Below the pieces are notes generated by a model, which did no database searches, was not told the DNA's origin, and worked only from the letters and a program-made list of their open reading frames with translations. The translations under genes and the position numbers were made by a program. Positions 43,586 through 51,287 of a stretch of DNA of 64,000 nucleotides are shown here, one piece after another; position 1 is the first letter of the stretch; every line of letters starts with the position of its first letter. Origin of the DNA: Mucilaginibacter galii (GTDB lineage: Bacteria > Bacteroidota > Bacteroidia > Sphingobacteriales > Sphingobacteriaceae); contig NZ_BMDO01000001.1 in NCBI RefSeq assembly GCF_014635825.1, positions 930,001 through 994,000 of the forward strand. Direction: 5' to 3'.

Positions 43586-43921
43586 ATGAGTATTGAAGTA
43601 AAAAAGCTAATTACTGATGTACTTGAAGCCATTAATTCAGTTGATGAGTACCTCGATGGTAAACGCATTTTCCCGGAATATTAATCTAACAAGACTAAGC
43701 GCCGGGCGGTTGAACGCGAATTGGAAATTATTGGTGAGGCTGTAAATAAGCTTTTATAAATTGATCCGAATATCTCTATTTCTTACGCCCGCTTAATGGT
43801 CGATCTACGCAATAAGGTAATTCACGCTTATGACAATGTAAATCATGTTATTATCTGGAATGTTGTGATAACTCATTTACCTGTGCTGCAAAAAGAAGTG
43901 GAGAAACTTTTAGAGGAGTAA
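43586..43921 (+). pseudogene. hepT: HepT-type HEPN toxin, broken by two in-frame TAA codons
   Basis: 112 codons from the ATG at 43586 to the TAA at 43919. Codons 33 (43682-43684) and 58 (43757-43759) are TAA; there is no frameshift. Around them the protein reads as a HepT (DUF86) RNase: a first helix SIEVKKLITDVLEAINSVDEYL, then RRAVERELEIIGEAVNKLL, then DLRNKVIHAYDNVNHVIIW with the active-site RX4HXY (R75, H80, Y82 by codon). As read it cannot make a full-length toxin. An internal ATG at codon 71 would give only about 41 residues. It pairs with mntA directly upstream. Confidence 0.85.
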
Positions 43922-43934
43922 ATTGACAATAGCC

Positions 43935-45116
43935 CTATATCTTCAGTCGCAAGTTTATTTTATTAAGCAATCCTGCCACCCAAATCATCACCAGCGAAAA
44001 CACCAGGCATTTAATGAGGCCACCCGTACCTTCGCTTAGATACTCGGGGTAACCGGCATCTGTCATGCCATAAATAGGATAAAATATAAACGGAATTAAG
44101 TAGCAGGTAAAGGTGTTGGTACCGGCCGGTTCTATGATCTTGAACCAGTTGTATTTTTCCTTTCTATCTACAACAAATAAGAACACCATGTAAGCCACCA
44201 GGCTAATGGAGGTACATATGAGCACCCAAGATGGCGTATCGTGCGCTTTGGAAATACCGCCACTTACATAGCGCACAATAAAGCCCAGGTTAGCCAAAAT
44301 AATGGCCAGTAAAATAAGTCCTGCCCATAACAGGTTCAGTTCCTTATTTTGCATCAGGCGCATATACATCACCGATACTACAATACCCGCCATGGTGAAG
44401 GCCTGCATGGCACCATTGCCCGCCAGCCAGAAATAACTTTTCCACTGCATTAAAAAGGTGAGCCAGCCAAAGTGAAAATCAAGGTTGATCAGGATGAAGA
44501 TGATCCAGGCAGCGGCTTGTATCCAAAGTAATCCCTTTGAATAATGGTAAATAAGCGCACAAACCATGTACGACCAGCCAATTAACCCCAATATGCCCCA
44601 CCAGCTAAAATGCAGCCAGGTAGAATGTGCAGGGTCGTTACTTTTGTACAGTAACGACATAGCTACCAAAAGCACTACGCCAAAGCCCTGAAACAGGTAA
44701 CGTTTGATACTGGTAAAATCGCGGTAATCGAGAAATATGAAAAAGAAACTAAAGGTGAGCAAACTTTCCCAAACCGGCTTGGGCAGCAGGGTATTGAGGT
44801 CATCATACGTTTCCATATTGGCATGAAAAAAACCAATGAGGATCAACGCCAGCGAGCGGGTAATAATGCGGTAAGGCACCTTCCCGCCGCTACTTTGCCT
44901 GTTTTGAAAGGCAAAGGGAATAGAGAGGCCTACGATAAATAAAAAGGCTGGAAATATAACATCGGCCAAACCCAAAGCATCAGAGTTTTCTCCTGCATGT
45001 TTAAGCCATTCCGGCACGTTGGGTACCCCTTCCAGATCGTTCACAAAGATCATGAGGAACATGGTAACCGCACGGAAAGCGTCGATGGACCGCACCCGGG
45101 TGTATACGTTATTCAT
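43935..45116 (-). CDS. DUF5009 / heparan-acetyltransferase-like membrane acyltransferase
   Basis: 393 residues from the ATG at 45116; the upstream extension is disregarded because NNVYTRVRSIDAFRAVTMFLMIFVND is the normal family start. About ten hydrophobic helices. The segment DAFRAVTMFLMIFVND and the following ADVIFPAFLFIVGLSIPFAF match the HGSNAT/DUF5009 superfamily, whose members transfer acetyl groups across the membrane to sugars. A His/Asp-based mechanism is not provable here. It has a TAGTTTTG box at 45153-45160 (minus strand). Confidence 0.85.
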   Translation of the reverse strand: MNNVYTRVRSIDAFRAVTMFLMIFVNDLEGVPNVPEWLKHAGENSDALGLADVIFPAFLFIVGLSIPFAFQNRQSSGGKVPYRIITRSLALILIGFFHANMETYDDLNTLLPKPVWESLLTFSFFFIFLDYRDFTSIKRYLFQGFGVVLLVAMSLLYKSNDPAHSTWLHFSWWGILGLIGWSYMVCALIYHYSKGLLWIQAAAWIIFILINLDFHFGWLTFLMQWKSYFWLAGNGAMQAFTMAGIVVSVMYMRLMQNKELNLLWAGLILLAIILANLGFIVRYVSGGISKAHDTPSWVLICTSISLVAYMVFLFVVDRKEKYNWFKIIEPAGTNTFTCYLIPFIFYPIYGMTDAGYPEYLSEGTGGLIKCLVFSLVMIWVAGLLNKINLRLKI

Positions 45117-45152
45117 TATATTGGTAGAAGTACTAATAATTACAGCTTGATA

Positions 45153-45160
45153 CAAAACTA
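45153..45160 (-). promoter_or_regulatory. -7 box (TAGTTTTG on the minus strand) of the DUF5009 gene
   Basis: CAAAACTA on the plus strand, TAnnTTTG match, 36 bases before the chosen ATG. Confidence 0.4.
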
Positions 45161-45214
45161 ACGGTTGTATTGCTGAAACATTGCCACCTGTTTGTAACAG
45201 ATGTATAACCTGGA

Positions 45215-46270
45215 TTAATCCCTATCGCGGCTAAGCTTGCTGAATTGCAGCGGATTTTCATTCAATTCAGCCGTTTCGCGGCGGTGTTTTACAATATGGA
45301 TAGCCTCAAACATAGCTTCACGGAACGACACTTCCGATGCCTTATTTTTACCGGCAATATCATAAGCGGTACCATGATCGGGCGAGGTACGCACAAAGCT
45401 TAACCCTGCGGTATAATTAACGCCCGACTCGAAAGATATTTGTTTGAAAGGTATCAATCCCTGGTCGTGATACATAGCCAGCACGGCATCAAATTGCATA
45501 TAAGTACCATTCGCAAAAAAGCCATCGGCCGGGTAAGGTCCAAAGGCCATTATACCGTTATCACGGGCTGCTTCAAGCGCTGGTATTATAATTTCCTTTT
45601 CCTCACTGCCAATTAAACCATTGTCGCCCGCATGAGGATTTAGCCCTAAAACGGCAATTTTGGGTTTACGTATCCAAAAATCTTGTTTCAAGCTGGTATT
45701 CATCAGCTTTAACTTGGCAACAATTTTATCGGCAGTTAACGATTGTGCTATTTGCGATACAGGGATATGCCCGGTAACCACGCCTACTTTCAAGGTTTCG
45801 CTCACCAGAAACATTAGCACTTCTGGCGAATTGGCACGTTCTTGCAAATACTCGGTATGCCCCGGAAACTTAAACTCTTCGTTCTGAATATTATCTTTAT
45901 TAATAGGTGCAGTAACCAGCGCATCAATCTCGCCTGCTACTAAATCATCAGTGGCACGTTGTAATGACATGAAAGCATACTTGCCACCGGTAGGGGTAGA
46001 TAAGCCTAATTCTATTTTCACATCTTCTTCCCAACAATTAATCATGTTGGCTTTTTTGTGATGTGCATCAGCAGCACTCTCTATCACGTTAAAGTTCAGA
46101 TCGTGCACCTGAACCGTGCGACGGTGAAAAGAGGCAACCTTGGTATGGCCGTAAACAATGGGTGTACAATATTCATAAATACGGGCATCGGCCAGTGTTT
46201 TTATGATAACTTCCATACCGATGCCGTTTACATCGCCTATACTGATACCTATTTTTAGCTTTTCACTCAT
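45215..46270 (-). CDS. pdxA: 4-hydroxythreonine-4-phosphate dehydrogenase
   Basis: 351 residues from the ATG at 46270, where the protein starts SEKLKIGISIGDVNGIGMEV, the PdxA N-terminus. Metal and substrate residues are in APINKDNIQ, FPGHTEYL and AMYHDQGLIPFK, with the closing VRTSPDHGTAYDIAGK. It oxidises 4-phosphohydroxy-L-threonine in pyridoxal phosphate synthesis. Transcribed divergently from rsmA; the 216-base gap holds a word repeat. Confidence 0.95.
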   Translation of the reverse strand: MSEKLKIGISIGDVNGIGMEVIIKTLADARIYEYCTPIVYGHTKVASFHRRTVQVHDLNFNVIESAADAHHKKANMINCWEEDVKIELGLSTPTGGKYAFMSLQRATDDLVAGEIDALVTAPINKDNIQNEEFKFPGHTEYLQERANSPEVLMFLVSETLKVGVVTGHIPVSQIAQSLTADKIVAKLKLMNTSLKQDFWIRKPKIAVLGLNPHAGDNGLIGSEEKEIIIPALEAARDNGIMAFGPYPADGFFANGTYMQFDAVLAMYHDQGLIPFKQISFESGVNYTAGLSFVRTSPDHGTAYDIAGKNKASEVSFREAMFEAIHIVKHRRETAELNENPLQFSKLSRDRD

Positions 46271-46280
46271 AACTGTATTT

Positions 46281-46408
46281 GATTGCACCGATTAAGGTGA
46301 TTTCACTGATTATATAATTGATCAAGACATTATAGCCGATGAATTGTTGCACCTTAAAACTGGTGAAATCATCACTAAAAATTCTATTAATCAGAATTAT
46401 ATTAATGC
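46281..46408. repeat. Inverted word repeat (about 9-base unit) between pdxA and rsmA
   Basis: The left arm contains gcaccgatt and aaggtgatttcactgatt (46281-46312). The right arm has the inverse: tgcaccttaa (46348) and ggtgaaatcatcac (46362), then attaatcagaattat (46386). TGATTTCAC and GTGAAATCA, and TTAAGGTG and CACCTTAA, are exact reverse complements. Divergent promoter gap; the remaining bases show no gene. Confidence 0.6.
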
Positions 46409-46486
46409 AAATAAAGGGTTTTCGGTAATAATGTTTACCATCCCTGCGCAAATATCACGTAATTTGTAAAAATTCGAGTATAGATA

Positions 46487-47266
46487 ATGTCTTTAGTCCG
46501 CGCAAAAAAGCACCTGGGTCAGCACTTTTTAACTGATAAAAATATAGCCTCTAAGATAGTAGACAGCCTGCGCCCCAAGGGCAAATATACCCAGGTGCTT
46601 GAGGTAGGCCCGGGTATGGGTGTACTGTCCGACTTTTTACTACAGAAGGCTGATTACGAAACTTTCCTGATCGATATTGATACCGAATCGTACAATTTCC
46701 TCAAAAAAAAATATCCGCAACTGAAGCAACGCCTCATTAATGCCGATTTTTTGGAAATGGATTTTAGCACTATTTTTACCGGCTCCTTCGCTATTATAGG
46801 TAATTTCCCTTACAATATTTCGTCGCAAATTCTTTTCAAGGTATTGGATAGCCGGCACCAGGTACCCGAATTAGTTGGAATGTTTCAGAAAGAAGTAGCC
46901 GAACGCTGCGCATCCAAGCCAGGCAGTAAGGAGTACGGCATATTGAGTGTTTTTTTGCAAGCGTATTATAAGGTTGAATATTTGTTTACTGTAAAGGCAG
47001 GCGTATTTAATCCGCCGCCCAAGGTACTTTCGGCCGTGATAAGGCTTACCCGTAACGAAGTACCGGAACTCAACTGCGATGAAAAGCTATTTTGGCAGGT
47101 GGTAAAAGCAGGCTTTAACCAAAGGCGTAAAACTTTACGTAATGCACTATCCTCTTTAATTAATAAAGAAGCCATGACCGAAGACGCAACGCTTGACCTG
47201 CGTGCCGAACGCTTAAGTGTAAACGATTTTGTAGAGTTGACTAACCGTATTACTGCAAACCGGTAA
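46487..47266 (+). CDS. rsmA: 16S rRNA (adenine1518-N6/adenine1519-N6)-dimethyltransferase
   Basis: 259 residues. KHLGQHFLTDKNIASKI is the RsmA/KsgA start. SAM-binding motif I is LEVGPGMGVLSDFLL, and motif IV is GNFPYNISSQILFKVL (NFPY). It dimethylates two adenines in the 3' hairpin of 16S rRNA. An AT-rich sequence precedes it; a small gene with its own promoter follows 23 bases later. Confidence 0.97.
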   Translation: MSLVRAKKHLGQHFLTDKNIASKIVDSLRPKGKYTQVLEVGPGMGVLSDFLLQKADYETFLIDIDTESYNFLKKKYPQLKQRLINADFLEMDFSTIFTGSFAIIGNFPYNISSQILFKVLDSRHQVPELVGMFQKEVAERCASKPGSKEYGILSVFLQAYYKVEYLFTVKAGVFNPPPKVLSAVIRLTRNEVPELNCDEKLFWQVVKAGFNQRRKTLRNALSSLINKEAMTEDATLDLRAERLSVNDFVELTNRITANR

Positions 47267-47278
47267 ACTAATATTGCG

Positions 47279-47286
47279 TATATTTG
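47279..47286 (+). promoter_or_regulatory. -7 box (TATATTTG) three bases before a small antitoxin-like gene
   Basis: Full TAnnTTTG match ending 3 bases before the ATG at 47290, so the transcript would start at or inside the first codons or use a leaderless mode. Confidence 0.5.
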
Positions 47287-47289
47287 AGT

Positions 47290-47496
47290 ATGGACATTCA
47301 AGCAGAAAAACTGGAGATTATGAAACTTTTACTTGAAGTGGATAGCCCCGAAATTTTGAGTGAAGTAAAAGTCGTATTTAAAAACAAGGGCTACGATTTT
47401 TACGATGACTTGCCACAAGCAGTAAAAAATAATATTGATGCGGGATTGAAAGATGTTGAAGAAAGAAAATTTGGGACACCTGTTGAAATCCAATAG
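47290..47496 (+). CDS. Small antitoxin-like protein without its toxin
   Basis: 68 residues from the ATG at 47290. The sequence begins MDIQAEKLEIMKLLLEVDSP and continues ILSEVKVVFKNKG and a C-terminal DVEERKFGTPVEI segment. This resembles short Bacteroidota proteins that usually precede a RelE/ParE-type toxin. No toxin follows: next comes a short membrane protein frame. It has its own TATATTTG box. Antitoxin identity rests on resemblance, not on a named domain. Confidence 0.5.
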   Translation: MDIQAEKLEIMKLLLEVDSPEILSEVKVVFKNKGYDFYDDLPQAVKNNIDAGLKDVEERKFGTPVEIQ

Positions 47497-47526
47497 TAAG
47501 TGTACCCGATTCCTTTATTATTCATC

Positions 47527-47811
47527 ATGGTGCAAGAAAATAACGAGTTAAGTCCAAGAGAAATATTATATTATTTCTTTTACATAATTTCGTTCTCCCT
47601 ATCAATCTGGACAGGGTTTTTGTTTGGTTTTGAGGGCAATAGCCATACTCCTCCATTCCCCTTTGTAATAGAAATTTTTACACTCCCAATTGGTACAATT
47701 CTTTTTCTTGCAGATTTTAGAATGTACAACACTACAAAAGTTCATAAGATTGGCTTAACCGCAAATGGTTTAGTTATGCTTTATGTACTCATTTTAGCAT
47801 TTGCTAAATAA
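47527..47811 (+). CDS. Small membrane protein of unknown function
   Basis: 94 residues from the ATG at 47527; the GTG at 47500 would give a 103-residue form starting MYPIPLLFI. Three hydrophobic helices: about 10-33 (ILYYFFYIISFSLSIWTGFLF), 44-60 and 72-92 in the short form. No family recognised. It follows the antitoxin-like gene by 30 bases and precedes the dehydrogenase gene by 35. Not a known toxin fold. Confidence 0.5.
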   Translation: MVQENNELSPREILYYFFYIISFSLSIWTGFLFGFEGNSHTPPFPFVIEIFTLPIGTILFLADFRMYNTTKVHKIGLTANGLVMLYVLILAFAK

Positions 47812-47846
47812 TCGAGAAACAGTTTGTATAAATTAATACCTAAACA

Positions 47847-48779
47847 TTGAAAAACATACTCATAGTCGACGACCTCCACCCTATCTTCATAGAACAAGTA
47901 GAGGCCATGGGCTATACCTGTAATTACCAGCCCTTAATTAAATTAGATGAAGTATTAGCCATTATTGCAGATTATGAAGGCTTAATGGTACGCTCCAAAT
48001 TTCAGGTAGACCGTAAATTTTTAGACGCCGCCGTTAACCTTAAATTCATTGCCAGGGCAGGTGCAGGTATGGATAACATTGATGAAGCTTACGCAGCAGA
48101 AAAAGGCATTACGTTGGTAAATGCCCCCGAGGGAAACCGCGATGCTGTGGGCGAACATGCCGTGGGTATGCTGCTATCTTTAATGAACAACCTGAACCAA
48201 GGAGACGCGGAAGTACGGGCGGGCCTTTGGCAACGTGAAGCCAACCGCGGATATGAACTAAAAGGCCGCACCGTGGGCATTATTGGTTACGGCAATATGG
48301 GTAAAAGCTTTGCCCGCAAATTGAAAGGCTTTGAAGTAAATGTAATTGCTTACGACAAATACAAAACCGGCTTTAGCGATGCCTATGCGCGCGAGGTAAG
48401 CATGGAAGAAATTGTTAAGCATAGCGAAGTGCTTAGTCTCCACGTGCCACTTACTCCAGAAACCAACGGATTGGTAAATTATGAATACCTGTACCATTTC
48501 CGTAAGCCTATATTTTTGCTGAACACATCGCGCGGTAAAGTGGTGCAAACCCAAGCCGTACTTAATGCCATTAAACAAGGTAAAATACTGGGTGCTGGTT
48601 TAGATGTGTTGGAAGTGGAAAAATTCCCTACCTTGGGTGAGCAGCCCTGGTTTTACGAATTAAAGCAAAATGATAAGGTATTATTGAGCCCGCATGTGGG
48701 CGGCTGGACTTTTGAATCGTACCGGAAAATAAGCGAGGTGATGGCACAAAAAATTAAAAATTTGGAGATTAAAACTTAA
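47847..48779 (+). CDS. D-2-hydroxyacid dehydrogenase family protein
   Basis: 310 residues from a TTG start at 47847, giving KNILIVDDLHPIFIEQVEAMG; no ATG fits. NAD-binding glycine motif GIIGYGNMGKSFARKLKGF, catalytic Arg in NTSRGKVV, Glu in GLDVLEVEKF and His in LSPHVGGWT are all present. It may be a phosphoglycerate dehydrogenase-like or 2-ketoacid reductase; no ACT domain or serine-pathway neighbour is present, so the substrate is open. A terminator follows. Confidence 0.9.
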   Translation: MKNILIVDDLHPIFIEQVEAMGYTCNYQPLIKLDEVLAIIADYEGLMVRSKFQVDRKFLDAAVNLKFIARAGAGMDNIDEAYAAEKGITLVNAPEGNRDAVGEHAVGMLLSLMNNLNQGDAEVRAGLWQREANRGYELKGRTVGIIGYGNMGKSFARKLKGFEVNVIAYDKYKTGFSDAYAREVSMEEIVKHSEVLSLHVPLTPETNGLVNYEYLYHFRKPIFLLNTSRGKVVQTQAVLNAIKQGKILGAGLDVLEVEKFPTLGEQPWFYELKQNDKVLLSPHVGGWTFESYRKISEVMAQKIKNLEIKT

Positions 48780-48802
48780 ATCTCTTATCTTCGTTTTTAT
48801 AC

Positions 48803-48851
48803 CAAACAAGACTATGCAGGCGTTAAAGGTCTCATAGTCTTGTTTGTTTTT
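48803..48851 (+). terminator. Terminator after the D-2-hydroxyacid dehydrogenase gene
   Basis: CAAACAAGACTATG pairs with CATAGTCTTGTTTG around a 16-base loop, followed by TTTT. About 90 further bases before greA contain no gene that I can see, but show a G-rich stretch ending in eight Ts. Confidence 0.75.
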
Positions 48852-48941
48852 AGTAGCCGTTGCGTCCTTCTTACCAAAATCAGGGAGGGCGGTTTTTTTT
48901 GATAGCTACTGGTAAATATCTATTTAAAATATTGTGTTTTT

Positions 48942-49415
48942 ATGGCAGAGGTTCAATACTACACCAAAGAAGGTTTAGAAAAATTAAAAGAAGAGGTACA
49001 ATACCTAAAAACAACAGGTCGTTCAATTATATCTAACGCAATTGCCGAAGCGCGCGATAAAGGCGACTTATCTGAGAATGCCGAATATGATGCTGCCAAA
49101 GAAGCGCAGGGCCATCATGAAGATAAAATAAGGAAACTGGAAGATGCTTTGGCCAATGGCCGCCTGCTGGATGAATCGAAAATTGATACGTCTAAAGTGC
49201 TGGCTTTATCTAAAGTAACCATCAAAAATTCAAAGAACGGCGCCACCATGACCTACCAGTTGGTGTCGGAAAGTGAAGCCGATTTAAAAGCGGGTAAAAT
49301 ATCGGTTGCCTCTCCTATTGCCAAAGGTCTATTAGGCAAAAAAGTAGGCGACAAAACCGAGATTACCGTACCTGCCGGAAAAATTGAATTTGAAATTATG
49401 GAGATCAGTAGGTAA
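48942..49415 (+). CDS. greA: Transcription elongation factor GreA
   Basis: 157 residues. The N-terminal coiled coil (GLEKLKEEVQYLKTTGR to EDALANGRLLDES) carries the acidic tip in GDLSENAEYDAAKE. The C-terminal FKBP-like domain ends SPIAKGLLGKKVGDKTEITVPAGKIEFEI. It rescues backtracked RNA polymerase by stimulating transcript cleavage. It ends directly in a word repeat and is followed by a HIT-family gene. Confidence 0.97.
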   Translation: MAEVQYYTKEGLEKLKEEVQYLKTTGRSIISNAIAEARDKGDLSENAEYDAAKEAQGHHEDKIRKLEDALANGRLLDESKIDTSKVLALSKVTIKNSKNGATMTYQLVSESEADLKAGKISVASPIAKGLLGKKVGDKTEITVPAGKIEFEIMEISR

Positions 49416-49531
49416 GTGAGTAATTGAATGGTTAAGTGGTGAGTAGTTGCAAATACGCTTACCACTTAATCACTCCTCATTATTCAACAACTACTTAACC
49501 AATCAACCACTTAACCATTCAACAACTCACC
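49416..49531. repeat. Inverted 8-base word repeat between greA and the HIT gene
   Basis: Left arm (49416-49450) with words such as ttgaatgg, ttaagtgg and tgagtagt. The longer right arm (49459-49531) read on the minus strand gives ttgaatgg, ttaagtgg, ttgattgg, ttaagtag in 8-base phase. Same family as at 13543-13615 and 39823-39908. It starts on the base after the greA stop and ends 5 bases before the HIT ATG. Confidence 0.85.
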
Positions 49532-49536
49532 AAAAA

Positions 49537-49938
49537 ATGTCAACCCTATTTTCCAAGATCATATCAGGAGAAATACCTGCCTATAAAGTTGCCGAGAGCG
49601 TCGAATTTCTGGCTTTTTTAGATATTAATCCACTGGCTGAAGGCCATGTATTGGTAATACCGAAGCAGGAAGTAGATTACTTGTTCGACATGGAGGATGG
49701 CTTGTATACTGAATTTCAGTTATTTGCTAAAATTGTGGCTACAGCTATGAAAAGGGTAATACCTTGTATTAAAATTGGTGTAGCGGTAATAGGCCTGGAA
49801 GTGCCACATGCACATATCCACCTCATCCCGATGAACTCAGTAAGTGATATGAACTTCTCAAAGCCTAAACTTAGCTTCACACCAGAGCAGTTTGAAGCTA
49901 TTGCAGAAAAGATTAAGGAAGCTTTACGCGTAGAATAG
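49537..49938 (+). CDS. HIT-family nucleotide hydrolase
   Basis: 133 residues from the ATG at 49537; the frame is open further upstream but only through the word repeat. HIT fold: STLFSKIISGEIPAYKVAES at the start and the histidine triad in VPHAHIHLIPMN. Such proteins hydrolyse AMP-linked or dinucleotide substrates. It is downstream of greA, co-directional, and convergent with ruvC. A CCTCCCC palindrome begins at its stop. Confidence 0.92.
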   Translation: MSTLFSKIISGEIPAYKVAESVEFLAFLDINPLAEGHVLVIPKQEVDYLFDMEDGLYTEFQLFAKIVATAMKRVIPCIKIGVAVIGLEVPHAHIHLIPMNSVSDMNFSKPKLSFTPEQFEAIAEKIKEALRVE

Positions 49939-50036
49939 CCCCTCATAAATCCTCCCCGGGAGGGAGGACTTTAAGATTTTAAGCAACACACTACTATTCG
50001 CTCCCTCCCTCCCGGGGAGGGTTGGGGAGGGGCTTC
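49937..50036. repeat. CCTCCCC-type inverted repeat overlapping the end of ruvC
   Basis: A copy on the plus strand starts agcccctc and contains cctccccgggagggagg (49937-49974). An inverted, more complete copy lies at 50000-50036 (ctccctcccggggaggg, then ttggggaggggctt). The two arms can pair. The second arm is inside ruvC and codes its last residues KPLPNPPREGGSE. The element spans the gap between the convergent HIT and ruvC genes. Confidence 0.88.
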
Positions 50037-50626
50037 TTGATTTGTAAAGGCGAAGCTACCCTCCGCGAGTTATCTTTCACGAACGATTCCCATCCTGAAT
50101 AGCTTATTTTACTACCCCTGCCGGTAGTTATTTTTTGAAAACTATGGCAAACGGCTACGGCTAATCCGTCGGTTGCATCTAAAAATTCGGGAGTTTCGGT
50201 GAAGTTTAATAAGCGTTGCAGCATACCTGCTACCTGTTCTTTAGTAGCATTACCATTGCCTGTAATGGCCTGTTTTATTTTACGGGGCGAATACTCGTTC
50301 ACCGGGATATTGCGCGACAGCGCCGCCGCTATGGCCGTTCCCTGTGCCCTGCCAAGCTTCAACATCACCTGTATATTTTTTCCGTAGAAAGGTGCCTCAA
50401 TAGCCAGTGCATCAGGATGGTAGTTGTCAATAAGGCCTATGGTTTTTTCGAAGATGCGCTGCAGCTTCAGCATATGGTCATCAGCGCCGCCGGGTATTTT
50501 GATGCTGCCCAAGGCAATGAGTTCGATCTTAGAGCCGGTTTCTTTAACCAGGCCGTAGCCCATAACGGCTGTACCGGGGTCAATGCCTAAAATAATGCGT
50601 TCTTTAACGGGCTGATTAATATTCAC
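49994..50626 (-). CDS. ruvC: Crossover junction endodeoxyribonuclease RuvC
   Basis: 210 residues from a GTG at 50626. RNase H-like fold with the acidic residues in GIDPGTAVMGYG, ALAIEAPFYGKN and DATDGLAVAVCH. It cleaves Holliday junctions in recombination. The core ends near ASPLQIK; the last 13 residues (KPLPNPPREGGSE) are encoded by one arm of a repetitive palindrome and are unlike RuvC. A TATCTTTG box at 50631-50638 lies 4 bases before the start codon, overlapping the gap after aat. Confidence 0.95.
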   Translation of the reverse strand: MNINQPVKERIILGIDPGTAVMGYGLVKETGSKIELIALGSIKIPGGADDHMLKLQRIFEKTIGLIDNYHPDALAIEAPFYGKNIQVMLKLGRAQGTAIAAALSRNIPVNEYSPRKIKQAITGNGNATKEQVAGMLQRLLNFTETPEFLDATDGLAVAVCHSFQKITTGRGSKISYSGWESFVKDNSRRVASPLQIKKPLPNPPREGGSE

Positions 50627-50630
50627 CCTG

Positions 50631-50638
50631 CAAAGATA
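50631..50638 (-). promoter_or_regulatory. -7 box (TATCTTTG on the minus strand) directly before ruvC
   Basis: CAAAGATA on the plus strand, full TAnnTTTG match, 4 bases upstream of the GTG start of ruvC. Confidence 0.5.
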
Positions 50639-50647
50639 CTGTTTAGG

Positions 50648-51283
50648 CTATGCTTCGCCTTGTAGTATATGCAGATAATCGGCCCGGGTAATAAAACGGG
50701 CACCCATGCTTTCGAGATGCTCGGTGTGCACCTGGCAATCTATTAAATTATACAAGCCGCTTTGGCACAATGCTATAAGGGCAGTTTTTGAGGCATTACT
50801 CACCTTGCTGAACATACTTTCGCCGCAAAAAACACGGCCTGCCTGCACGCCATATAAGCCACCTACCAATTCATCATCCTGCCAAACCTCGTAAGAATGC
50901 GCATGCCCTAACTGGTGCAAATTCTGGTAAGCCTGCTTCATATCATTGGTTATCCAAGTACCATCCTGCCCCTCGCGCGGCACTACGGAGCAGGCATCTA
51001 TCACCTTTTCAAATACCTGATTTACAGTGATTTTAAACTTACCTGAGCGCAGCACCTGCTTCATGCTTTTGCTGATGCGCAGCTCATTAGGGTATAATAC
51101 AAAGCGCTCATGCGGTGCGTACCATAGGATAGGCGTATCATCGCTATACCAGGGAAAAATACCATGACTGTAGGCCAGCAGCAATCTATCGGCCGAGAGG
51201 TCGCCGCCTACGGCCAGCAAGCCATCAGGCTCGGCCAGTTCGGGGTTGGGGAAAACCAGGCGCTCATCTAACCGGAAAATCAT
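50648..51283 (-). CDS. aat: Leucyl/phenylalanyl-tRNA--protein transferase
   Basis: 211 residues. Aat motifs: FPNPELAEPDGLLAVGGDLS, YSHGIFPWYSDDTPILWYAPHER, HSYEVWQDDELVGGLYGVQAG and FCGESMFS. It adds Leu or Phe from tRNA to N-terminal Arg/Lys, marking proteins for ClpS/ClpAP degradation. A TATCTTTG box ends 4 bases before its ATG. ruvC follows 21 bases after its stop on the same strand. Confidence 0.95.
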   Translation of the reverse strand: MIFRLDERLVFPNPELAEPDGLLAVGGDLSADRLLLAYSHGIFPWYSDDTPILWYAPHERFVLYPNELRISKSMKQVLRSGKFKITVNQVFEKVIDACSVVPREGQDGTWITNDMKQAYQNLHQLGHAHSYEVWQDDELVGGLYGVQAGRVFCGESMFSKVSNASKTALIALCQSGLYNLIDCQVHTEHLESMGARFITRADYLHILQGEA

Positions 51284-51287
51284 GCCG

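Noticed and set aside
43586..43921. TAA reassigned to a sense codon, making HepT functional
   Set aside because: TAA is used as a normal stop by many genes in the window, so a code change is not tenable; at most local readthrough.
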